A stretch of DNA of 64,000 nt from Gnetum montanum. Taxonomy: Eukaryota; Streptophyta; Gnetopsida; Gnetales; Gnetaceae. The translations under genes and the position numbers were made by a program. The stretch is from the NCBI GenBank assembly GCA_015680685.1, contig MNCI01026431.1:338307-402306 (forward strand), written 5' to 3'. Shown here one piece after another: positions 57,290-64,000 of the stretch. A model generated the notes under the pieces. It did not search any database and was not told the origin of the DNA. It was given only the letters and a program-made list of their open reading frames with translations. Each line of letters starts with the position of its first letter. Positions within the stretch are counted from its first letter, which is position 1.

Positions 57290-58121
57290 TGATGGGACGT
57301 GATATCGCATGAACCGCGATATATCGCATCCCTCGCAATATCACGTATGCGATATCACGTTGTCCCCCGCGATATCGCAGTGCACCGTCATATCTATAAA
57401 TAAGAGGCGACTCTCCCTTGTTTCTCATCCTAGGCTTAGACCGTAGTGAAACTCTAACAGATTGATCACTCTAGAGATAGAATATTTTCCATGTGCCCAT
57501 AGTAGGAGTCCTAAGTGAATGAATCTTTATTCAAGCAAACATTGTACCTGAACACAAGTTTGTGTACGGAAATAAAGATAAACTTCTTGGATAAACCTTG
57601 CAGTGCATGGAATAGGCTAATTAGGATTTTATTTATTGCTATTTACTATTTATCATTTACATGCTTTATTAGGAATTAAATCTTTTTCAACCCTTCTCTC
57701 CTAGTTAAGTACCTCAGTACGACCGCTTCGAGCACGTGCGTTACACGTGGTGATCCCAACAACGACTAGTGTTTGGTAGCCACAGTTGCATTGGTTCAGG
57801 GTGTGAATGGTAAGTAGGAATGTATGTTGATGCTAGGTTAATTTAGATCAAGTTTGTTAGTTAGAGTTAGTTAATTAGTATCTTTACCCTTCACCTCAAT
57901 AGCATAGGAGATAAAAACATAAAAAGATATAAAAATCATATACCTCAAATTTACTTAACCATACACCGTGACAAATACAAGTAAGTTTGGGAAGACAACG
58001 AATAATTAACCTTAAGTGTTCCATAAGGCGTGTAGGCACTTAGTCTACGAAGTTCAACCGAATCGTGTGTGTTATGCTCGTATTCATATGATTGAGTGTA
58101 GGGGTACCTTGCCACCCATCA
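57290..58121 (+). repeat. 3' LTR of the gag-protease element
   Basis: TGATGGG to CCCATCA, 832 bp, the complete reference copy of this family in the window. Compared with the 5' LTR most differences are transitions (C/T, G/A). It ends ...GGTACCTTGCCACCCATCA. Confidence 0.88.
57302..57402 (+). promoter_or_regulatory. LTR U3 GATATC dyad array and TATA box
   Basis: Five GATATC or one-off sites with spacers 11, 13, 8 and 14. The last is at 57371-57376, then 18 nt, then TATAAATA at 57395-57402. Confidence 0.8.
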
Positions 58122-60480
58122 ATAAGGTTCTCATTATCTCCTTATACTTACCCTTTACTATCTTCTAGGCATTAGAAAAATTTTGACTCAAATTTCATAA
58201 TGTCAGCGTAATGCATCCCCCCATGACGAAGTTGACTACTTTGGGATTAACAAGGTTTAAGAATTTTGGAAGTCAAAGCTATGAGGATGAAGTTGTGGCC
58301 TTAGGAAGTTAGTATGCAAGAGCGCTAAGGAAAAACTACAAAAACTTCTCTTACTAGAAATGAGAGAAATGAAAACTTTCACTAACTCACATGCATATAT
58401 ATCCTATTTTTGTATACGTGACATCATAGATGATACATCGTACGGGCTACAATGTCATAGCTACAATGTCATAGTGAAAAAATTCCAAATTTTCATTGCA
58501 TTTTGTATAACAAAATGAGTTAATTGGAATTTTTGGAAGATGTGAAGCTTGTCCAAAGGGTCTTAGGCCATTAAGGATGCACAATTTTTGAGAATTTGAC
58601 ATTCAAAGTTCATAAGGAAGGAATCTCGAGCAATGAAAATTTATTGAATGGATAGGAGATGGGTTGAGAATTTTTTATGTATGGACAAATTACTAGATGA
58701 TATGGGAAGTATTTAATAGATCTTGAGTATTTTCAAAAGGCACAAGATGATGTGAAATTGCTTGCCAAGTATGAAATACAAGAGTTATACAAGTGGATCC
58801 TCCCCAAAGTAGGCTCCAACCCTTAGTGTCCTTGTATAACCATGCCTAAAAGTGTCCTTAGGCACTCAAGGAGTTGACTGTAAGACATACCTATCTAGCA
58901 AAACACACATGCTAATATTGCTAAATTGGGAAAATAACACTATATTATTCAAAACCACAAAGCTATGATTGAATATATAGTGAGGTGAGATGGACTATAG
59001 AAGGGATTACTAAAATTTGAATGTGAGGTAGCTTATCATAGGCATAATGAATTCTTGTGTGTAATGTGTGATTAAAGTAATCATTAGCATTTCTTTCCCA
59101 AGATTCAAACCAAGTCCAAACCACTTTCCAGTGACATTGCATTGTTTCATGCCTAGGATTCACAACCATAAGACTACCACTGTTGCAAGGAGTATTATCA
59201 CTTGGTGTGTTGTTCAAAAAAGGAGTTTATTCATTGCACTTTTTTTTGAGATTTCTGAGAAGCCACCTACCTTCAGGCATGGGTAACATGTCTTTTTAGT
59301 GGGATCCCCAAAAATTTATTCTATGCAAGTATTTTTTTTAACTATGTCAACCTTACCATGGGATTACCTTCAGGCATTGGTAGCATGTCTTTCTAGTGAC
59401 ATGGTAAGAAAACACTTATTGTACTCTTCCATTTTTTGTTAGATCTACAAGAATATAATACATCCTTAGTAACAGGATAGGACATATAGCAGTGATCCAA
59501 GAGAATCCACAAGTTTATTTAATGTCACACCTTTGTCATTCCCACTTGGTTCTTCACTCTTCTATCCAGGCATAACGAGCACAAGTTTATTCTTAGTTTT
59601 ATTATGAGAAAAATATCATTATGGCCATGGTAAGAACCTCTTATTGTTGGAATGGGTGGATGGATGTCATGGTCTCACTATATAGGTAATTGGTCCCTTA
59701 TGATTTGATAATATATAGAAATCTTCAACTTATTGGAATTACATCTTACTTTATTTGGTGTGTTTTATTGAAAAGTTAACAAAAATGTGTACAAGAAAAA
59801 ATAATGGCAAAGTATAGAAAAATTGTAAAAGATAGTAAAAATTGCAAAAATAGCAAGAATAAGAAAAGCATAAAAAGGATGTGAAAATGCCAAAGAATGG
59901 GAAAAGGATTAAGAATTTAAAAAGTATAAAACAATGAAAAAATATCAAAGAATGTGAAATTTGGTAAGAAATATGAAAAATTATAACAAGAAATTATAAA
60001 CCAAAAAGAATTATAAAATAAAAGTTGAAAAGCACTTATTTATTTCTAGATCAAGATAAGATATCTCCCCCATGATTGAACTCATGGGCAAGTGTTTAGA
60101 AAATGGACACTAGATCCCTTGGATCATACACTCTAGGTTTCTCACTTACCATTCTTGGTGACTTAGTTTTTTAGTTATCATTCCATGTAATCTTGATGGT
60201 AATCAAAGTTTGATCATCTGAGGACATATATCCTATTGGACTGATCTTTCCATTTTAGAAGATTCAACTATACTTTCTTGTTGATTCCTAAATTCAAATT
60301 TTAGGTCCTTATTTCCTCTATCTGCTAGTGTAAGATTATGGTTTAAAATTTTCATTTGTGAGTTCTCAATTGGGACCATTTTCTTAGGATAGGAGTTAAT
60401 ACATAAGTTAGATGGTTCCATGCATGTTTTGGATAATTTTAGATTCTTATTTTTCGGCCACTAGGTTTCTTTTTGTCTAG
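58122..60480 (-). other. Untranslated region of an Athila-like element (minus)
   Basis: No genes. Blocks align with the inner element's UTR: aagtggatcctccccaaagtaggctc at 58790 matches aagtgggtcctccccatagcaggctc at 35420. The A-rich stretch 59770-60020 (T-rich in sense) corresponds to 36540-36740. ACATGTTACCCATGCCTGAAG (minus) near 59270-59295 matches 21785. At 58390-58480 two CTATGACATTGTAG repeats lie before a TATATAT (sense), as at 35030-35135. The RT to integrase segment that separates this region from the protease in the full element is missing here. Confidence 0.6.
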
Positions 60481-60496
60481 TGACCCATGCTCCTTC

Positions 60497-61150
60497 TTAT
60501 ATACACACTTGTTTTTCCCATTTGTTATGGGCTAGTGTAAGGATTGTGTTGAAATTTTGAGCTTTATTTCCATAACTGCACCCTTTATTATCATCAAGAA
60601 TGCATGGAATTCTCTGCATATGTATGGCTCCTTTCCCATCTTCCTTGGAGATTTCCATGGATAAATCTCTCATTCCTAACTTATCATCTATTGTGCTAAG
60701 CCATGCTCTTCCCATTATGATAGGAAATTCCTTGTCATCATTCTTCATGGCAATCACTAAAAAATCTACTGGATAAGACCACCCACTAATGGTGGTCATC
60801 ACATCTTCTATTTTTTCTAAAGAAATGGTGATAGATTGATCTGCTAACTCTAATCTTATATGATACTTCTTTAAGGGTAGTAGGCTACATGCCTTGTATT
60901 TTTCTTGAGATATTAAATTTACTCTAAAACCTAAGTCTAGTAGAGCCTTGCATGGTGAATTTCCAGCTACTTGTAAATTAATTAAACGAATTTCTAGATC
61001 TATTTTTTTCCTAGGAAGTGTCGTTGCCTTAATCCAATTTAATACTATATTCATTAGCCTAATAGTTTTAAGTTCCTGATTTAGTTTTTGTGGAAGCTTG
61101 GTATTGGTAGGAGGATTTATCATAGGAGAAACTTGTCTCAATGAAGTCAT
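60497..61150 (-). pseudogene. Aspartic protease with Gag-Pro linker
   Basis: A 217-residue open frame, the longest in the window that does not cross a gap. After a linker (NIVLNWIKATTLPRKKIDLE) comes the active site D-L-G-F-R-V-N-L-I at 60937-60911, then LELADQSITISLEKIEDVMT, FLVIAMKNDDKEFPIIMGRA and WLSTIDDKLGMRDLSMEISK. The catalytic Asp is kept, though L-G replaces the usual T-G or S-G. The C-terminal end (IPCILDDNKGCSYGNKAQNF) continues past the fold. It is followed by UTR instead of RT, so this element looks gag-pro only. The long open frame suggests selection until fairly recently, or chance. Confidence 0.8.
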
Positions 61151-61154
61151 AATT

Positions 61155-61884
61155 CTACTAGCCTTTTCTAGACTTATCCTAAAGAAAGGTAGTTTTCTTA
61201 ATTTTCCTTACATATCACTGGTATGACCCTCTCTTTGTATATTCACTGCCCTTGTAGCACTTCTCTATTGAGGTTGTGATGGGAATTCCCCCTATATGAA
61301 AGGTGGTAGCACTGGTGGCAAAGCATTGGAAAGGGGATTTCATGGGCTAACTGCTGGTAGATGTGCATAAGGACTATGATCCATCCTTGGAGTAGTAGGC
61401 CTATGGTATTCTAGTGGATAATAAGGAGAAGAATTTTGGATTGAAGTGCTCCATGGAGATATTAGAAATTGAACATAATATCCATAAGGGTTTGGTTAGA
61501 TGTATGGATATTGCTGCCTTTGTGGTGGCATTACCAATGATTGTGGTTGCTGCTACTATTGATGATACTACTATAGCTGCAAGTAAGATCCACTTGGATA
61601 ATAGGCTAGTTGGAAGGTTTGTTAGTAGTTTCCTTGAGGGTAAGATAACTATTTTGGCATTTTATTTTGGAAAAATCTTGAATTAAGTGCATATGCCCCT
61701 GTTTCTTGCAAATGTGCCATTACAGGACAACATCCCTTAGGATGTTCATAGTGGCATATTGTACACCCTTCCTCATCCTCTAAGTTTGAATTAGAAGATT
61801 CTACCACTGAAGCAACTTTTCCTTTTCAACCATAGTCTCTTTTCTTCTTCTTCTCCTTGCCCTTATTGAAGGCTTGTTTAGTTC
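61155..61884 (-). pseudogene. gag: Gag tail and zinc knuckle (minus)
   Basis: The zinc knuckle at 61766-61715 reads C-T-I-C-H-Y-E-H-P-K-G-C-C-P-V-M-A-H and keeps all positions of the CX2CX3HX4CX4H pattern. Upstream are acidic (SSNSNLEDEEG) and Lys-rich (NKGKEKKKKR) stretches. The Pro-rich tail lies between the knuckle and the protease. The gene is cut at 61884 by a plus-strand LTR element, so capsid and N-terminal parts are beyond the insertion and outside the window. The plus-strand open frame at 61414-61686 is only its shadow. Confidence 0.7.
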
Positions 61885-62662
61885 TGATGAGCTGTGATAT
61901 CGCATCAACCGTGATATCGCGTACGCGATATCACAACCCATCGCTAGTTCTATAAATAAGAGGCAGCTTTACCTTGTTTCCTCATCTAGATCTAGACCCT
62001 TAGCCAAACTATAGAGTTTTACCATTCCAGAGTTAGAATAATTTCCATGTGCCCGTAGTAGGAGTCTCAAAGTGAACGGATCTTTATTCGAGCAAATTAT
62101 ACCTGAGCACACATTTGTGTCCAGCAATAAAGACGAACTTTTTGATAAACCTTGTAGCATGTGGACTAAGCTAAATAGGATTTAATTACTATTAAATGTT
62201 TAAATTCTTTCTTAGATAATTAATCTCTCTCAATCCTTGACTCTCCTAGTTAAGTGCATTCATTACGACCGCTTCGAGCACGTGTGTAATGCTTGGTAAC
62301 CCAGTAACGAGTAGCATTTGGTAATCCTAGGAGCATTGCACTAGTTTAGGGTGTGTACAGTAAGTGGGAACGGATACTGGTACTAGGATAATTAGAACTT
62401 AGTTAATGGAAATTAGTTAATTAGTCTCTTCACCTTTCCCGTCATAGCATATGCATTAAAAAGATAAAAGACATAAAAATCACATCAAACTTACTTAACC
62501 ATACAACCGTGACAATACAAGTAAGTTTGGGAAGATAGCGATTGATTAACCTTAAGTGTTCCATTAGGGCGCATAAGCACTTAGTCCTTGGAGTTTGACT
62601 AGATCATGCGTGAAACGCTCGTATTCGTATGGTTGAGTGTAGGGGTACCTCGCCACTCATCA
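61885..62662 (+). repeat. 5' LTR (GATATC family)
   Basis: TGATGAGCTGTGATATCGC to GGTACCTCGCCACTCATCA, 778 bp. It is the only 5' LTR of this family here with an intact junction to its primer site. Confidence 0.88.
61896..61958 (+). promoter_or_regulatory. LTR U3 GATATC dyads and TATA box
   Basis: Three GATATC sites. The last two form a perfect 24-bp palindrome at 61911-61934 (GTGATATCGC, GTAC, GCGATATCAC). After the last site (61927-61932) come 18 nt and TATAAATA at 61951-61958. Confidence 0.82.
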
Positions 62663-62681
62663 TTGGCACTGTTACCAAGGA
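62663..62681 (+). promoter_or_regulatory. Primer-binding site (tRNA-Asp-like)
   Basis: TTGGCACTGTTACCAAGGA directly follows the LTR. The pattern TTGGCRCYGTTRCCRRGGA fits the tRNA-Asp type of Athila and Tat elements. Confidence 0.8.
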
Positions 62682-62811
62682 CTTAGTTGTTTGTGTGCTA
62701 CATAGAACATAGGATATCATTCACATCGTTGGGAGCTAAAACGAACCCTTAGGGTTGATTAAGAAGAAAAATAAGATAACGATCAATAGCACATCGAACA
62801 AGACAATAATG

Positions 62812-63357
62812 TCTTCTTCTTCTTTGCACAAGAGCACTTCACCACCTAGGAACAACACTAGAGACAATCCGCGACACACCGCACATAACCAAAATCCTCC
62901 AGTTCCTCAAAAATTCAGTGTGGTATATATTCATCACCATAAATATATACCCAACTTTACATTTATCTTCCATCAAGATGAACAACTGCGTTGGAGAGAC
63001 TTGGAGGGTAACATAGTGTTGCCTCCAGACAGAGTTGCCCCCAACACGCTCCTTCATGCCCTTGCACAAATAGGCATGTCACAATTATATGTAGAGTACG
63101 TTGCATGTGATTACCCTGCAAGGGACTACCATCCCACAGACGCGCAACGTCAACAGGACTTGTGGTAGTAGAGTTACCATACATCATTGAAGGACAAAGG
63201 ACCCCATAACGCTCTACCCGTCTTAAGCGAAATTGAGGGTGGTGAACCTATTTCAATAAGTTCTCCACAAAATGATGTTCCCCCTCCTAATGATAGTGAG
63301 GAGGTGGTGTATCAGAACCTTCACTCCACGATTCACAATCCTAGTTCTGATCCCCAT
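62812..63357 (+). pseudogene. gag: Gag N-terminal part, cut by insertion
   Basis: The start at 62812 is chosen because MSSSSLHKSTSPPRNNTRDN matches the starts at 52233 and 18704. An in-frame upstream ATG at 62755 lies in the leader. YIPNFTFIFHQDEQLRWRDL and GNIVLPPDRVAPNTLLHALA follow, and the frame stops at 63166. Homology to 52560-52770 continues (DVPPPNDSEEV) to 63357, where the next LTR begins. Only the N-terminal domain is present; no capsid or knuckle. Confidence 0.75.
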
Positions 63358-64000
63358 TGATGAGACATGAAATGCTCATAGTGCTGGTGGCCGCGTTAAG
63401 GCACCCACGTTGTATCATGGGTCGCGATGTATCATGGGCCGTGATATCATGTATGCGATATCACGTCTTCCCTGCGATATCGCGTACATGATATCGCAGT
63501 CAGCCACAAGTTCTATAAATAAGAGGTAGCTCTCCCTCATTTGCATCTAATTTTAGAGTAGCGAAGCTCTGGCAGTTTGATCCCTCCAGAGTTAGAATTT
63601 TTCCTGTGTCTGCCCGCAGTGTGGTGAATGTGATTGTACGGTGTCTTTATTCGAGTGTGCCGTACTTGGACACGCACATGACCGGCAATAAAGATCGACA
63701 TTACTTCATCATTGTAGCATTCACTTAGTTTATTTATTTGTTATTTATTTAATGTTATTTATTGCTTTCATAGCGTGGTGTGAGTACGACTTAACTACGA
63801 GCATCTACGGGTGTGTACGGCTAGTTAAGGAATCGGTTGCTCATCGCGATTAGTCTCTCATCCTTAAACTCCTAGAAGCGGAACGATTATGACTTGATTA
63901 CAAGCAATTAAGTGTGACTACTTGGTAGCCCAGTGGTGTAGCTAGGGGGATCTACGCTTGGTAACCCAGTGGCGTATTTGGGGTCTGCGCTTGGTAATCC
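63358..64000 (+). mobile_element. LTR (GATATC family, expanded U5 type), runs off window
   Basis: It starts TGATGAG at 63358 inside gag of the previous element. Downstream of the TATA it matches the arms of the inverted element (8645-9243): gtgagtacgactt, aaggaatcggttgctcatcgcg and repeated tggtaaYccYagtggYgta words near 63920-64000. It therefore belongs to the same subfamily as those arms. Whether it is a true LTR or the left arm of another inverted element cannot be told here. Confidence 0.7.
63410..63521 (+). promoter_or_regulatory. LTR U3 GATATC dyad array and TATA box
   Basis: Two GATATC pairs, each with an 8-nt spacer, and decayed sites further upstream. The last GATATC is at 63490-63495, then 18 nt, then TATAAATA at 63514-63521. 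Confidence 0.8.

Larger units (their letters stand above)
51463..58121 (+). mobile_element. Gag-protease non-autonomous element, youngest in window
   Basis: LTRs at 51463 (incomplete at an N) and 57290-58121 differ at few positions, clearly fewer than in any other pair here. The flanks ataaa (51458-51462) and ataag (58122-58126) are a 4-of-5 target duplication. The interior has gag, a protease remnant, a T-rich tract, the conserved non-coding block and a small ORF, but no RT, RNase H or integrase. It is therefore a deletion derivative that keeps the cis-acting parts and gag. Missing pol is unlikely to be decay after insertion, since the rest is comparatively well preserved. Confidence 0.85.
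61885..63357 (+). mobile_element. LTR element with gag, interrupted by another LTR
   Basis: LTR 61885-62662, primer site 62663-62681, leader and the first part of gag, then a new LTR starts at 63358 inside gag. The body and 3' LTR would lie beyond the window. It is inserted in the gag tail of the minus-strand element. Close relative of the element at 51463. Confidence 0.8.

Noticed and set aside
61896-61958. Origin of replication or recombinase target at the GATATC palindromes
   Set aside because: The palindromes are strictly tied to the LTR TATA at 18 nt in seven copies, which fits a promoter role better.

Overview
The window looks like nuclear DNA of a seed plant with a large, repeat-rich genome. 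It is AT-rich. Almost every coding trace belongs to plant retrotransposon lineages: Ty3/gypsy Athila, Ty3/gypsy Tat with a second RNase H, two kinds of LINE, and tRNA-derived SINE-like units. I found no convincing intact cellular gene, rRNA, tRNA or CRISPR array. The species cannot be read from the sequence. The only non-transposon candidate is a decayed multi-exon gene remnant on the minus strand at 1-2947.

Layout. 2990-7450 is a degenerate ~190-bp tandem repeat whose units carry a hairpin-forming dyad. 7930-12860 (+) is a broken Tat-type pol (RT, RNase H, second RNase H, integrase). Its RT is split by an element whose two arms are inverted copies of an LTR (8645-10394, 5-bp target duplication). 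15592-16469 is an LTR remnant. 16520-17713 and 24087-24480 are the two halves of one LINE, split by a gag-only LTR element (17714-24081, duplication ctaaa). 24560-27250 is an L1-like LINE remnant and 27700-28060 holds two SINE-like units. From 28105 a minus-strand Athila-like element begins (3' LTR, then an extra ORF). It is interrupted by a solo LTR (29385-30207, duplication actgt) and by a 13.4-kb full-structure Athila element (30565-43986). 45540-48200 is a third retrotransposon fragment. 51463-58121 (+) is a comparatively young gag-protease element without RT or integrase. 58122-61884 (-) carries the UTR, protease and gag tail of an Athila-like element. It is cut by an LTR plus gag at 61885, which is itself cut by another LTR at 63358.

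How the parts relate. The Athila-like elements share one plan: LTR, tRNA-Asp-like primer site, gag with an odd zinc knuckle, protease, optional pol, a U-rich untranslated tract, a conserved non-coding block, an extra ORF after an AG acceptor-like site, a polypurine tract and an LTR. The short elements keep gag and the untranslated cassette but have lost pol, so they would need enzymes from a full-length relative.

The most striking signal is in the LTR promoters. Seven LTR copies carry several GATATC-centred palindromes, and the last one sits exactly 18 nt from the TATA box (TATAAATA) in all seven. Relatives keep palindromes in the same place but with different arm sequences. This looks like a modular, dimer-recognised regulatory array that I do not recognise from described plant LTRs.
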